The notes: generated by a model from the sequence alone, not told the origin. Shown: positions 7,559-17,585, numbered from the stretch's first letter. The stretch is 36,406 nucleotides of DNA from an uncultured Atopostipes sp. (GCA_910588235.1 CAJUOQ010000024.1:1-36406); one strand, 5' to 3'. Program-made: numbers and translations.

Positions 7559-8115
7559 TGAGTCAACAGGTGTTAAGAGAAACAGAACAAAAAATGCAGA
7601 ATGCTGAAAAAGCATTATCACGTGAACTAGGTGGTATTCGTGCAGGACGAGCCAATGCAAGTTTATTAGAAGGGGTACACGTATCTTACTACGGTGCAGC
7701 AACTCCTCTAAACCAACTCGCACAAATTTCGGTTCCAGAACCACGTATGCTGATGATTACACCTTATGATAAAAATACAATCGAAGATATTGAAAAAGCA
7801 ATCAATAAAGCAGATTTAGGCATTACACCATCGAATGATGGAAATGTTATTCGCTTAGTCGTTCCGCAATTAACAGAAGAGCGTCGTCGCGAAATTGCAA
7901 AACAAGTAGGAGAAGAAGCAGAAAATGCTAAAATCTCTGTGCGTAACATTCGACGTGAAGGAATGGAAGAGTTGAAACAAGCTGAAAAAGCTGGAGATCT
8001 TTCTGAAGATGAATTACGTCGTTATGAAAAAGACGTACAAACATTGACAGATAATTCTGTTGCGAATATCGACGAATTAGCTGCTGCAAAAGAGAAAGAA
8101 ATTATTGAAAATTAA
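7558..8115 (+). CDS. frr: Ribosome recycling factor
   Basis: A 185-residue RRF, the usual length. With EF-G it splits post-termination ribosomes. Family landmarks include ELGGIRAGRANASLLEGV, the PLNQLAQISVPEPRML region of the hinge domain, and the long C-terminal helix beginning LTEERRREIAKQ and passing NIRREGMEELK. It starts inside the pyrH stop codon (TAATG), so it has no intergenic space. An ideal terminator follows. Confidence 0.97.
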   Translation: MSQQVLRETEQKMQNAEKALSRELGGIRAGRANASLLEGVHVSYYGAATPLNQLAQISVPEPRMLMITPYDKNTIEDIEKAINKADLGITPSNDGNVIRLVVPQLTEERRREIAKQVGEEAENAKISVRNIRREGMEELKQAEKAGDLSEDELRRYEKDVQTLTDNSVANIDELAAAKEKEIIEN

Positions 8116-8154
8116 TTCCTGAAGATTGGATCTTTGGTTTTAATGAAATAAAAC

Positions 8155-8192
8155 AAATCCGCTAGAACAGTTTGTTTTAGCGGATTTTTAAT
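8155..8192 (+). terminator. Intrinsic terminator after frr
   Basis: AAATCCGCTA (8155-8164) pairs with TAGCGGATTT (8178-8187), and four more pairs lie inside (GAAC with GTTT). This gives a 14-bp stem with a five-base loop and a short T-run. Confidence 0.85.
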
Positions 8193-8242
8193 GGTTTTAA
8201 GCCATTTGTCAATCCATTTTAGTTTAAATTTCGAAGTATTTC

Positions 8243-8281
8243 TGACTAAACATGGTAGTTTAGTTATTTTTTTAATATAAT
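8243..8281 (+). promoter_or_regulatory. uppS promoter region with an inverted repeat at the -35
   Basis: A perfect TATAAT at 8276-8281 is placed to start transcription about 30 bases before uppS. Where the -35 should be (8253-8258, TGGTAG) there is no good hexamer. Instead there is a dyad, ACTAAAC (8245-8251) with GTTTAGT (8258-8264), extended by two pairs, followed by a run of seven T's. The dyad may be an operator or a weak second terminator. Confidence 0.45.
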
Positions 8282-8315
8282 AGAGCATGTAGTGAATGAA
8301 ACAAGGAGGGTCAGG

Positions 8316-9062
8316 ATGAACGCTGAATCTAAATCTACCCAAGACCTAAAAGAGGGTTTAATCCCTAAACATGTTGCCATTATTATGGATGGTAATGGAC
8401 GTTGGGCGCGAGACCGAGGTCTTGAACGGTCTGAGGGACATAAAGAAGGTGTAGAAGCCATTCGTCGTGTCACAAAAAGCGCGAACGAACTAGGCGTTAA
8501 AGTATTGACTTTATATGCATTTTCTACGGAAAATTGGAAACGACCTTTAAAGGAAATTCAATACTTAATGGGCCTTCCCAATCGGTTTTTCAAGCGCTTT
8601 GTTCCCCAATTAATTGAAGAAAATATAAAAGTAACAGTGACAGGTTTTGAGCAAAAAGTACCTGATTTGACAAAACGTGCGATAGAAAAAGCTGTTAAAG
8701 ATACGAAAGAAAATACAGGGATGATTCTAAATTTTGCTTTTAACTATGGGGGACGAGCAGAGATTGTAGAAGCGGCTCGCACACTTTCAGATGAAGTGTT
8801 AGCGGGAAAAATAAATCCCAAGGACATTAACGAAGAAAAATTTGCTGCTCATTTACTAACTAGTCCACTGGGTGACTTACAAGATGTTGATTTTTTAATT
8901 CGTTCCAGTGGTGAGCAAAGATTAAGTAATTTTTTATTATGGCAAAATGCTTATAGTGAATTTTACTTCACCAAAGAATATTGGCCGGATTACAATGAAG
9001 AATTATTTGAACAAGCGATAAAAGAGTACCAGGAAAGAAATCGAAGATATGGTGGAGTTTAA
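8316..9062 (+). CDS. uppS: Undecaprenyl diphosphate synthase (isoprenyl transferase)
   Basis: A 248-residue cis-prenyltransferase that extends farnesyl diphosphate with isopentenyl diphosphate. It makes the C55 lipid carrier for peptidoglycan and teichoic acids. Motifs are HVAIIMDGNGRWA with catalytic Asp25, the YAFSTENWKRP region, and the C-terminal LIRSSGEQRLSNFLLWQ that binds the IPP diphosphate. An in-frame GTG at 8292 lies upstream, but AAGGAGGG (8303-8310) sits at the right distance from the ATG at 8316. cdsA follows 41 bases later, so uppS heads an envelope-lipid operon. Confidence 0.96.
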   Translation: MNAESKSTQDLKEGLIPKHVAIIMDGNGRWARDRGLERSEGHKEGVEAIRRVTKSANELGVKVLTLYAFSTENWKRPLKEIQYLMGLPNRFFKRFVPQLIEENIKVTVTGFEQKVPDLTKRAIEKAVKDTKENTGMILNFAFNYGGRAEIVEAARTLSDEVLAGKINPKDINEEKFAAHLLTSPLGDLQDVDFLIRSSGEQRLSNFLLWQNAYSEFYFTKEYWPDYNEELFEQAIKEYQERNRRYGGV

Positions 9063-9103
9063 ACTTCATGATCGTCAGAAAAAATAATTAAGGTGGGATT
9101 GTT

Positions 9104-9886
9104 TTGCGAACGCGCGTTAAAACTTCTATTGTATTATTATTAATTATATTACCAGCCGTATTATACGGAAATTGGGCCTTTAGTTTGGTAATTGGTATTG
9201 TGGCACTATTAGGAAGTATGGAATTACTTCATATGGCCAAAATTAGTCGAGCGATTGCTCCTTCTTTTATTACATACATTGGGACATTATCGATTGTATT
9301 TTATGACTATATTCAAGCAATGATTCCTATGCATTTAAATGATGCCATTATTCCTATTTTCGCCGTTATTTTACTTTTAATTTGTACGGTTTTAGTGAAA
9401 GGCTATGACTTTACGAAAGCTGGCGTTTCTGCTTTAACCATGTTTTATGTCGGAGTGGGCGCTCACGCAGCCATTACCATTCGGAATGCAGATTTGGCTT
9501 TATTTATTTTTATTTTATTAGTTGTTTTGAGTACGGATATTGGCGCTTACTTTATTGGCTCGAAGATTGGGAAGCGAAAATTATCGCCCCATTTATCCCC
9601 GAATAAAACCATTGAAGGTTCATTAGGTGGGATCGTTCTTTCGTTGATTATGGCGACCATCTACTTAAACTTCTTTTCATTTAATTATACGTACATTACG
9701 ATGCTCGTGCTGGCAGTTATTTTATCCATCACAGGACAATTTGGTGATTTATTAGAATCTGCCTTTAAACGTCATTTTGAAGTTAAAGATTCAGGCCATG
9801 TATTACCAGGGCACGGTGGTATTTTAGATCGATTTGATAGTACACTCTTTACGCTAACAATGGCTTTGCTTTTAGGGTTAGTGTAA
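9104..9886 (+). CDS. cdsA: Phosphatidate cytidylyltransferase (CDP-diacylglycerol synthase)
   Basis: A 260-residue integral membrane enzyme with about eight hydrophobic segments. It converts phosphatidic acid and CTP to CDP-diacylglycerol, the branch point of phospholipid synthesis. The family signature near the C terminus is complete: SAFKRHFEVKDSGHVLPGHG running into GGILDRFDS. The start is TTG at 9104 with AAGGTGGG seven bases upstream; no better ATG is in frame. It lies between uppS and rseP in a tight co-directional run. Confidence 0.95.
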   Translation: MRTRVKTSIVLLLIILPAVLYGNWAFSLVIGIVALLGSMELLHMAKISRAIAPSFITYIGTLSIVFYDYIQAMIPMHLNDAIIPIFAVILLLICTVLVKGYDFTKAGVSALTMFYVGVGAHAAITIRNADLALFIFILLVVLSTDIGAYFIGSKIGKRKLSPHLSPNKTIEGSLGGIVLSLIMATIYLNFFSFNYTYITMLVLAVILSITGQFGDLLESAFKRHFEVKDSGHVLPGHGGILDRFDSTLFTLTMALLLGLV

Positions 9887-9912
9887 AAAATAATGGTAGA
9901 CAGGAGTTGTAA

Positions 9913-11190
9913 ATGTTGCAAACAATACTTGCTTTTATTATAGTTTTTGGGATTATTGTCATCGTCCATGAATTTGGGCATTTCTATTTCGCGAAAAAAG
10001 CGGGCGTCCTTGTCCGAGAATTTTCCATTGGCATGGGACCGAAACTTTTTCAAACGCATCGAAATGAAACTTCCTATACAATTCGTGTTCTGCCCTTAGG
10101 AGGCTATGTGATGATGGCTGGATTTGAAGAGGAAGAAGATATCCGGCTCGGCATGCCTGCTTTATTGCATTTAGATGAGAAAGACCAGGTCACTGAAATT
10201 GACTTAAGTGACGAAAATATGCGAACAACTGGAGTCCCTGTTGAAGTTTTAGAATACGACTTTGAAGATAAGCTCTTTATTAAAGGGAGCGTCGGCGGAG
10301 ATCTAGAAAATACCGTGACTTACTCGGTAAAAGAAAATGCCATTGTCGTGCAAGAAGACGGCACGAAATTACAAATTGCGCCCGCTAATCGACGTTTCCA
10401 AAATGCTTCATTAAAGGATCGTATCTTAACGAACTTTGGCGGACCTTTAAATAACTTTTTATTAGCGATTATCGCTTTTATCGCATTAGGTTTCTTACAA
10501 GGAGGCGTTGCTTCCAACGAACCACTGATTGGCGAAGTGCAAGAAGATTCACCAGCCATTGAGACACAGATGGAAACAGGCGATCGTGTCTTGTCCATTG
10601 ATGGGGAAGACATCTCTTCCTGGAATGAAATGCTTATGACGGTGCAAGCCCACCCCAATGAACCTTTGGAGTTTGAAATCCAAAAAGAAAACCAAGATAT
10701 TATTATCGAAACGATTACCCCGCGAGCCGTAGAGGCTACAGACGGAACAGAGATTGGTCAGATAGGGGTTCAAGTCTTGATGAAGGATTCTTTCCTTGAT
10801 AAACTAGCTTTTGGTTTTACAGAGACTTGGTTTTATATTAAAAATATTTTTACAAGCATTCTACTTTTAGTTACTGGACAGATATCCGCCGATAATTTAG
10901 GGGGACCGGTGGCGATTTATCAAATGACAAGTGAAGTGACACAGACAGCAGGTTGGTTAGGAATTGTTAATTTTATTGGTTTCTTAAGCGTCAACTTAGG
11001 TTTAATGAATTTATTTCCGATTCCTGCATTAGATGGCGGTAAATTATTATTAAACTTCATAGAAGGTGTGCGCGGTAAACCGATCAGTGAAGAGACAGAA
11101 ACTATGTTAACTTTAATTAGTGTCGTTTTACTATTACTACTCATGGTTTTTGTAACGTGGAATGATATTCAAAGATTCTTTTTTAACTAG
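9913..11190 (+). CDS. rseP: RIP metalloprotease RseP (site-2 protease family)
   Basis: A 425-residue membrane zinc protease of family M50 that cleaves membrane-embedded anti-sigma factors or signal peptide remnants. The zinc site H19-E-F-G-H23 lies in the first membrane helix. PLGGYVMMAG follows, a PDZ domain covers roughly residues 190-275, and the third zinc ligand motif LFPIPALDGG lies near residue 370, before the last helices. ATG start with CAGGAG upstream. The cdsA-rseP-proS order is conserved in Firmicutes. No substrate gene is visible nearby. Confidence 0.95.
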   Translation: MLQTILAFIIVFGIIVIVHEFGHFYFAKKAGVLVREFSIGMGPKLFQTHRNETSYTIRVLPLGGYVMMAGFEEEEDIRLGMPALLHLDEKDQVTEIDLSDENMRTTGVPVEVLEYDFEDKLFIKGSVGGDLENTVTYSVKENAIVVQEDGTKLQIAPANRRFQNASLKDRILTNFGGPLNNFLLAIIAFIALGFLQGGVASNEPLIGEVQEDSPAIETQMETGDRVLSIDGEDISSWNEMLMTVQAHPNEPLEFEIQKENQDIIIETITPRAVEATDGTEIGQIGVQVLMKDSFLDKLAFGFTETWFYIKNIFTSILLLVTGQISADNLGGPVAIYQMTSEVTQTAGWLGIVNFIGFLSVNLGLMNLFPIPALDGGKLLLNFIEGVRGKPISEETETMLTLISVVLLLLLMVFVTWNDIQRFFFN

Positions 11191-11221
11191 ATAAAAATTA
11201 AGACAAGGAGTTTGATACAGA

Positions 11222-12943
11222 ATGAAACAATCACAAATTTTTAGTCCTACATTACGTGAAGTTCCAAGTGATGCGGAGGCAGTTAGTCACCAGCTTATGC
11301 TACGGGCCGGTTATATTCGTCAAGTCTCTGCAGGCATTTATTCCTATTTACCTTTAGCATGGCGCGTGATTCAAAATATAGAAAATATTATTCGTGAGGA
11401 ATTAAATGCGGTTGGTGGTACCGAAATGATGCTGCCGGCATTAGTCCCAGCAGATCTATGGCAAGAATCAGGGCGTTATGAAACTTATGGGCCGGAATTA
11501 ATGAAGTTAACTGATCGTCATGGCCGTGACTTTATTCTTGGGCCAACCCATGAAGAGACCTTTACCAAACTGATTCGGGATGACATCAAATCCTACAAAA
11601 AGTTACCTCTACATTTGTATCAAATCCAAACAAAATATCGTGACGAAAAACGCCCACGATTTGGTTTGTTAAGAGGGCGCGAATTCATTATGAAAGATGC
11701 TTATACTTTCCACGATTCAAATGACAGCTTAGATGTTTCGTATAATGAAATTTGGCAGGCTTATGACAATATCTTTACTCGTTTAGGTTTAGACTATCGT
11801 TCAATTATTGCAGATGCAGGTTCAATGGGCGGACGCGAATCAATTGAATTTATTGCCGTGTCAGAAGCGGGTGAAGATACGATTGCTTATTCGACAGAAA
11901 GTGATTATGCAGCAAATATTGAAATGGCCAGCAGTAAATTTAAAGAACGTACTAACACAGAGGTTCAATTGCAAAAAGAACTCATCGATACACCAGATAC
12001 AACGACGATCGAAGAATTAGCAAACTTTTTAGAAGTGAAACCTACGCAGATCTTAAAAAGTGTCCTTTTTGTAGCCGATGGAGAAAAACCAATTTTAGCC
12101 ATTGTGCGTGGTGATCATGAAGTAAATGAGACGAAAGTACGCATGGCTGTTGACGCTGAAACACTTGAACCAGCGACCGATGAAGAAATTGTTGAATTAT
12201 TTGATGGGATTCCCGCAGGATATGTAGGTCCTGTTGATTTACCAGAAGAAGTCACCGTTGTGGCTGATTTATATGTTAAAAACATGGTCAACAGTGTAAC
12301 AGGCGCCAATCAACTAGAAAAACATTATATCAATGTCAATGCCGATCGTGACTTTGAACCTGCGCAATATACAGATATTCGTATGGTGGAAGAAGGAGAT
12401 GTTTCTCCTGACGGAAATGGCGTTTTACAATTTACAACGGGTATTGAGATTGGCCATATTTTCAAACTAGGTACGCGCTTCAGTGAGACAATGGGTGCAG
12501 AAGTTCTGGATCAAAGTGGTCGCCCAGTTCCTGTTATTATGGGAAGTTATGGGATTGGAATCAGTCGTTTACTTTCAGCGATTACTGAACAGTATGCAGA
12601 CGAAAAAGGCTTGAACTGGCCCGTATCAGTAGCTCCGTTTGATGTGCATATTGTGCCAATTAATTATAAAAACGAACATCAAAAAGCGCTGACGGATGAA
12701 TTAACTGATCTGTTCCAAGAAGAAGGTTATGAAGTGTTAATTGATGATCGTGACGAAAGAGCCGGTGTTAAATTCACAGATGCTGAATTAATGGGCATTC
12801 CAATCCGTATCACAGTAGGTAAAAAAGCAGAAGAGGGCGTCGTTGAAGTAACGATTCGTCGTACAGATGAAATGGTTGAAACGAAAAAAGATGATATTAT
12901 TGACACCATTTCTATTTTAACTTCCACTCAAGAAGAAGTATAA
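11222..12943 (+). CDS. proS: Proline--tRNA ligase, bacterial type with editing domain
   Basis: A 573-residue class II synthetase that charges tRNA-Pro. The N terminus has QIFSPTLREVP...LRAGYIRQVSAGIYSYLPL, and motif 2 is YRDEKRPRFGLLRGREF. An INS/YbaK-like insertion at roughly residues 225-385 removes mischarged Ala-tRNA-Pro. Motif 3 (GSYGIGISRLLSAI) follows, then a C-terminal anticodon-binding domain with the DDRDERAGVKFTDAELMGIP run. Only 31 bases separate it from rseP, and no T-box leader is present, so it depends on upstream transcription. A terminator follows. Confidence 0.97.
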   Translation: MKQSQIFSPTLREVPSDAEAVSHQLMLRAGYIRQVSAGIYSYLPLAWRVIQNIENIIREELNAVGGTEMMLPALVPADLWQESGRYETYGPELMKLTDRHGRDFILGPTHEETFTKLIRDDIKSYKKLPLHLYQIQTKYRDEKRPRFGLLRGREFIMKDAYTFHDSNDSLDVSYNEIWQAYDNIFTRLGLDYRSIIADAGSMGGRESIEFIAVSEAGEDTIAYSTESDYAANIEMASSKFKERTNTEVQLQKELIDTPDTTTIEELANFLEVKPTQILKSVLFVADGEKPILAIVRGDHEVNETKVRMAVDAETLEPATDEEIVELFDGIPAGYVGPVDLPEEVTVVADLYVKNMVNSVTGANQLEKHYINVNADRDFEPAQYTDIRMVEEGDVSPDGNGVLQFTTGIEIGHIFKLGTRFSETMGAEVLDQSGRPVPVIMGSYGIGISRLLSAITEQYADEKGLNWPVSVAPFDVHIVPINYKNEHQKALTDELTDLFQEEGYEVLIDDRDERAGVKFTDAELMGIPIRITVGKKAEEGVVEVTIRRTDEMVETKKDDIIDTISILTSTQEEV

Positions 12944-12963
12944 TAAAAGAGTAGAATATTTTT

Positions 12964-13000
12964 GAGAAAAGGAGCCAGGATACTGTCTCCTTTTCTTTCG
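12964..13000 (+). terminator. Terminator after proS
   Basis: AGAAAAGGAG (12965-12974) pairs with CTCCTTTTCT (12987-12996), with three extra inner pairs (CAG/CTG). The T-tract is part of the stem and is interrupted by C, so efficiency may be moderate. Confidence 0.65.
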
Positions 13001-13044
13001 CAATAGCAATCAGTCAGGAAAATATGAAATAAGGAAGGGTAATT

Positions 13045-16000
13045 ATGGACCAAGAACCACGTATGTTGTTCCAGACATTACTAAAACAAATTCAATTATC
13101 ACTTACTGAAGCAGAAGCTTCCTATTTAGAAAATGGAGAAATTACTTCAGTCAAGGTACATCGCGAGGATAAACTATGGGAATTTCATTTTAAATTCGAC
13201 CAAATACTCCCCTTTGCTTTGTACCAAAAGTTTGAGGCTGCTTTAAAAGTTGCTTTTTCAAACATTGCAAATATTGATATCTATATTGAAGTTGCAGAAC
13301 CTCAAATAACGCAAGAATTAATTAGTGATTATTGGTTGTATGTTTGTCAAAAAAGTGGTGTAGATTCACCGATTTGTAATCAACTATTTAGTAATAGTTC
13401 ACCACAATACCAAGAGGGACAGTTAATTTTCTATATTGAACATGAGATCACGTTACCGAAATTTTCAGAAGAATTTTTCCCGCCAATTACAGAGCAATAT
13501 GAAAAATTAGGCTTTCCTCAAAAATTAAAAATTATACCGCGAGTGAATAAAGAAGCTGCTGCAAGAGTGGTTCAAGCGGTTACTGAAAAGAATGAATCTG
13601 AGAATGCCATTTTAACGAAACAATTAACAGAAAGACATCAGCAAAATGAAAGAAATGGGGGCAATGGCGCCGCAGCCAATGGACCGGTGAAAATGGGGCG
13701 CAAAATTGCCCAAAATACACCTGTTGTTCAGATGAAAGATATTCTTGAAGAAGAACGCAGCCTTCTGATTGAAGGATATGTTTTTGATGTAGAAATCCGG
13801 AAATTACGTTCTGAACGAGAATTAATTATTTTAAAGATTACCGATTACACCTCTTCGCTTACTGTTAAAAAATTCTCAAATAATGAAACAGATGAAGCGA
13901 TTTTCGCCCAAATCAAAGAAGGTATGTGGCTGAAAGCACAAGGTTCTATTCAAGAGGATAATTATACGCATGAATTAACGATGATGGCTCAAAGCCTCCA
14001 AGAGACTTTCCATGAACCACGGAAAGATACAGCTCCTGAAGGGGAGAAACGAGTAGAACTTCATGCGCATACAAATATGAGTCAAATGGATGCTGTAGTG
14101 AGTGCTACCGATTTAATTGAAACAGCCGCTAGATGGGGTCATGAAGCTATAGCGATTACGGATCACGGGGGTGTTTATTCTTTCCCGGAAGCTCATCAAG
14201 CCAGTGTCGATAACGATATCCAAGTGATTTATGGTTTAGAAGCAGACATTGTAAATGATGGAGTACCGATCGGGCACAACTTAGCAGATGTAGATTTAGA
14301 TGAAGCTGAATATGTCGTCTTCGATGTGGAGACAACAGGTTTATCGGCGGTCTATGATTCGATTATTGAATTAGCGGGCGTCAAAATGTATAAAGGGAAT
14401 GTGATTGGTGAATTTCAAGAATTTATCGATCCCGGTGAGCAGCTCTCCAATTTTACAACGCAATTAACAGGGATCACGAATGAAATGGTCAAAGGTTCTA
14501 AATCAGAACAACAAGTGCTGGGAGAGTTTAAAGAATTCACAGAAGGAACGATTCTAGTCGCGCATAATGCTCAGTTTGATATGGGCTTTATCAATAAAGG
14601 CTATACGAAAAATGATTTACCTGTAGCTACTGAACCGGTAATTGATACGTTAGAGCTTGCTCGCTTTTTATACCCGGAATTTAAAACATTCGGCTTGAAT
14701 GCACTCGCTAAAAGATTTGATGTGAGTTTAGAACAACACCACCGTGCGATCTATGATGCGGAAACAACAGGTCATTTACTAACGATCTTTTTAAAAGAGC
14801 TTGCGAAAAGCCATGATGTGACCAATATGAATCACATCAACGATTACATTGGCGGTAGCAATACTTATAAACAAGCTTATCCTACCCATGCCACACTTTT
14901 AGTTTCTTCAGATACTGGACTTAAAAATTTATTCCATCTTGTTTCTGAGAGCTTGACCGAATATTTCTATCGGACCCCACGAATTCCACACCGTGTATTA
15001 AAAGAATATAAAGAAGGTATCTTAGTGGGCAGTGGTTGTTCCGAAGGGGAAGTTTTCACAACCATGTTACAGACAGGATATGAAGAGGCAAAAGAAGTGG
15101 CACGCAAATATGATTTCTTAGAAATTATGCCTAAAGATGCCTATTTACATCTAAAAGAACGTGAATTAGTCAAAAATGATGAAGATTTAGAAGAAGTGCT
15201 ACGAAATATTGTGGCTTTAGGGGAAGAATTAGATATTCCGGTCGTCGCTACTGGGAACGTGCATTATTTACATCCAGAAGATGATATTTCGCGTAAAATT
15301 ATTTTACAATCGCTGAATCAAAATAATACAGAAGATACTTTGTATCCGAAAGTTCACTTTAGAACGACCGATGAAATGTTAGATGCTTTTTCATTCTTAG
15401 GTGAAGAAAAAGCACAAGAAGTGGTTGTTACAAATTCTCACAAAATTAAAGAGATGATTGATCCGGAAATTTCTCCGATCCGTTCTAAATTGTATACACC
15501 AAAAATGGACGGCGCCGAAGAAGAAATTCGAGATATGTCTTATGGAAAAGCTCGAGAAATGTATGGCGAAGATTTACCTGAGATTGTCGAAGCACGGATT
15601 GAACGTGAACTAGATAGTATTATCGGTAACGGCTTTGCGGTTATTTATCTCATTTCTCATAAATTAGTTGATAAAAGTAAGATGGATGGCTACTTGGTAG
15701 GTTCTCGAGGATCAGTAGGCTCCAGTCTGGTGGCTACCTTGACAGGGATCACCGAAGTTAACCCATTAGCGCCTCATTATCGTTGTAAGTCTTGTCAATA
15801 CAATGAGTTCTTTGATGATGGTTCTGTAGGTTCAGGCTTTGACTTGCCGATGAAAAACTGTCCAGAGTGTGGTGAACCTTTAGTAGCGGATGGTCATGAT
15901 ATTCCCTTCGAAACCTTCTTAGGCTTTAAAGGGGATAAGGTCCCTGATATTGATTTAAACTTCTCCGGAGAATATCAAGCCAAAGCGCATGATTATACGA

Positions 16001-17370
16001 AGGAATTGTTTGGTGAAGATTATGTGTATCGTGCAGGAACGATCGGAACGATTGCTGAACGAACGGCCTTTGGACATGTAAAAGGTTATGAAAATGACAT
16101 GCAAAAATCTTACCGCCGAGCAGAGATTGATCGCTTGGTTAAGGGAATTACAGGTGTACGACGAACGACTGGACAACATCCGGGCGGAATTATTGTTATT
16201 CCGGATGATATGGATGTTTATGATTTTACACCGATTCAATATCCAGCCAATGACCAAGAGTCTGAATGGTATACAACCCACTTTGATTTCCACTCGATTG
16301 AAGATAATGTTTTGAAACTGGATATTCTAGGGCATGATGACCCGACAATGATTCGTATGCTGCAAGATTTATCAGGCATTGATCCTGATGATATTCCGTT
16401 GAATGATCCTGGCGTGATGTCTTTATTCCAAGGACCTGAAGTGTTAGGTGTTTCTTCGGACCAAATTTATTCAAAAACAGGGACTCTAGGAGTACCTGAA
16501 TTCGGGACTCCTTTTGTACGGGAGATGCTGGAACAAACAAAACCGGATACCTTTTCTGAGTTACTCCAAATATCGGGCTTATCTCACGGGACAGATGTTT
16601 GGTTAGGAAATGCGCAAGAATTGATCAGAAGTCACGATATTCCGTTATCTGATGTGATTGGTACCCGTGATGATATTATGGTTTACTTGCAATATAAAGG
16701 CGTCGAGGATAGTCTAGCCTTCAACATTATGGAGTATGTCCGTAAAGGGCGTGGGATTCCAGATGAATGGCAAGCGGAAATGCGCGCGAATGACGTACCA
16801 GAGTGGTACATTGAATCTTGTCTAAAGATTAAGTATATGTTCCCAAAAGCCCATGCGGCAGCTTATATTATTATGGCTCTGCGTATTGCTTACTTTAAAG
16901 TGCATTACCCGTTATATTATTATGCAACTTTCTTTTCGATTCGGGCCAAAGACTTTGACTTAACCGCGATGACGAGCGGAAAATCTGTTCTTAAAGCAAA
17001 AATAGAAGAGATTTATGCGAAAGGAATGGACGCAACGGCGAAAGAGAATACCTTAGTGGTCACTTTAGAAGTCGCCAACGAAATGTTAGAGCGAGGTTAT
17101 GAGATAAAGATGGTCGACTTAAATAAATCACATGCCCGTGACTTTATTATTGAAGACGATGCATTGATCGCTCCTTTCCAAGCAGTCCCTTCATTAGGAG
17201 CTAACGTGGCGAAACAAATTGTACAAGCCCGAGAAGAAAGTGACTTTTTATCAAAAGAAGATCTAGCGAAAAGAGGAAAAGTAAGTAAAACAGTGATGGA
17301 ATATTTAGAGAACCATAACGTCGTCAACCACTTGCCGGATGAGAACCAATTATCCTTATTTGATTTTTAA
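13045..17370 (+). CDS. polC: DNA polymerase III alpha subunit, PolC type
   Basis: A 1441-residue replicative polymerase, normal for PolC. In order: an N-terminal domain, an OB-fold (about 230-325), and a PHP domain starting at RVELHAHTNMSQMDAV (about 334) with AITDHGGVYSF. Inserted in the PHP domain is a DEDDh 3'-5' exonuclease (VFDVETTGLS near 422, then HNAQFDMGF and HHRAIYDAE). A zinc finger CKSC...CPEC (about 914-942), the palm with PDIDLNF, and a C-terminal clamp-binding motif QLSLF five residues from the end complete it. It combines polymerase and proofreading activity at the fork. The start ATG has AAGGAAGGG upstream. It is alone between two terminators. Confidence 0.98.
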   Translation: MDQEPRMLFQTLLKQIQLSLTEAEASYLENGEITSVKVHREDKLWEFHFKFDQILPFALYQKFEAALKVAFSNIANIDIYIEVAEPQITQELISDYWLYVCQKSGVDSPICNQLFSNSSPQYQEGQLIFYIEHEITLPKFSEEFFPPITEQYEKLGFPQKLKIIPRVNKEAAARVVQAVTEKNESENAILTKQLTERHQQNERNGGNGAAANGPVKMGRKIAQNTPVVQMKDILEEERSLLIEGYVFDVEIRKLRSERELIILKITDYTSSLTVKKFSNNETDEAIFAQIKEGMWLKAQGSIQEDNYTHELTMMAQSLQETFHEPRKDTAPEGEKRVELHAHTNMSQMDAVVSATDLIETAARWGHEAIAITDHGGVYSFPEAHQASVDNDIQVIYGLEADIVNDGVPIGHNLADVDLDEAEYVVFDVETTGLSAVYDSIIELAGVKMYKGNVIGEFQEFIDPGEQLSNFTTQLTGITNEMVKGSKSEQQVLGEFKEFTEGTILVAHNAQFDMGFINKGYTKNDLPVATEPVIDTLELARFLYPEFKTFGLNALAKRFDVSLEQHHRAIYDAETTGHLLTIFLKELAKSHDVTNMNHINDYIGGSNTYKQAYPTHATLLVSSDTGLKNLFHLVSESLTEYFYRTPRIPHRVLKEYKEGILVGSGCSEGEVFTTMLQTGYEEAKEVARKYDFLEIMPKDAYLHLKERELVKNDEDLEEVLRNIVALGEELDIPVVATGNVHYLHPEDDISRKIILQSLNQNNTEDTLYPKVHFRTTDEMLDAFSFLGEEKAQEVVVTNSHKIKEMIDPEISPIRSKLYTPKMDGAEEEIRDMSYGKAREMYGEDLPEIVEARIERELDSIIGNGFAVIYLISHKLVDKSKMDGYLVGSRGSVGSSLVATLTGITEVNPLAPHYRCKSCQYNEFFDDGSVGSGFDLPMKNCPECGEPLVADGHDIPFETFLGFKGDKVPDIDLNFSGEYQAKAHDYTKELFGEDYVYRAGTIGTIAERTAFGHVKGYENDMQKSYRRAEIDRLVKGITGVRRTTGQHPGGIIVIPDDMDVYDFTPIQYPANDQESEWYTTHFDFHSIEDNVLKLDILGHDDPTMIRMLQDLSGIDPDDIPLNDPGVMSLFQGPEVLGVSSDQIYSKTGTLGVPEFGTPFVREMLEQTKPDTFSELLQISGLSHGTDVWLGNAQELIRSHDIPLSDVIGTRDDIMVYLQYKGVEDSLAFNIMEYVRKGRGIPDEWQAEMRANDVPEWYIESCLKIKYMFPKAHAAAYIIMALRIAYFKVHYPLYYYATFFSIRAKDFDLTAMTSGKSVLKAKIEEIYAKGMDATAKENTLVVTLEVANEMLERGYEIKMVDLNKSHARDFIIEDDALIAPFQAVPSLGANVAKQIVQAREESDFLSKEDLAKRGKVSKTVMEYLENHNVVNHLPDENQLSLFDF

Positions 17371-17554
17371 TGGATTAATTCTTTTAAAGGCTTAGAAGAA
17401 AGAGTTGACGAGAATGCTTTGTTGTAGTCTAACGAAGCAATCATTGGTAAAATGCTTATGAGAGGAAATGAATCGAATACAATGGCTCGCATTGATTGCA
17501 TTCATTCTTCATTCATGGTAATATTTAACAGTGGTAATTAATGAAGAGATTAGG
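17371..17554 (+). promoter_or_regulatory. rimP operon promoter and leader region
   Basis: This gap of about 290 bases holds no gene. Two promoter candidates are visible: TTGACG-17-TCTAAC (17405-17433), and TTGCAT-17-TAATAT (17496-17524) with an extended TGG. A transcript from the first could fold GCTTTGTT (17416-17423) with AACGAAGC (17431-17438). It could also form an imperfect hairpin joining AATGAAT (17467-17473) to ATTCATT further on. The leader then meets a strong terminator at 17555. An independent small RNA of about 145 bases ending there is the alternative reading. Confidence 0.45.
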
Positions 17555-17585
17555 GAGTGAGCCGAATTTTTGGCTCACTCTTTTT
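17555..17585 (+). terminator. Intrinsic terminator upstream of rimP, likely attenuator
   Basis: A perfect 9-bp stem GAGTGAGCC (17555-17563) with GGCTCACTC (17572-17580), followed by five T's and then GCTG. It is 74 bases before the rimP start and some 185 bases after polC, with promoter-like sites before it. It is therefore a good candidate for leader attenuation. In B. subtilis NusA controls its own operon through termination in this leader. Confidence 0.8.

Noticed and set aside
11191..11221. T-box riboswitch before proS
   Set aside because: Only 31 bases separate rseP and proS, and no AGGGTGG-type antiterminator motif is present.
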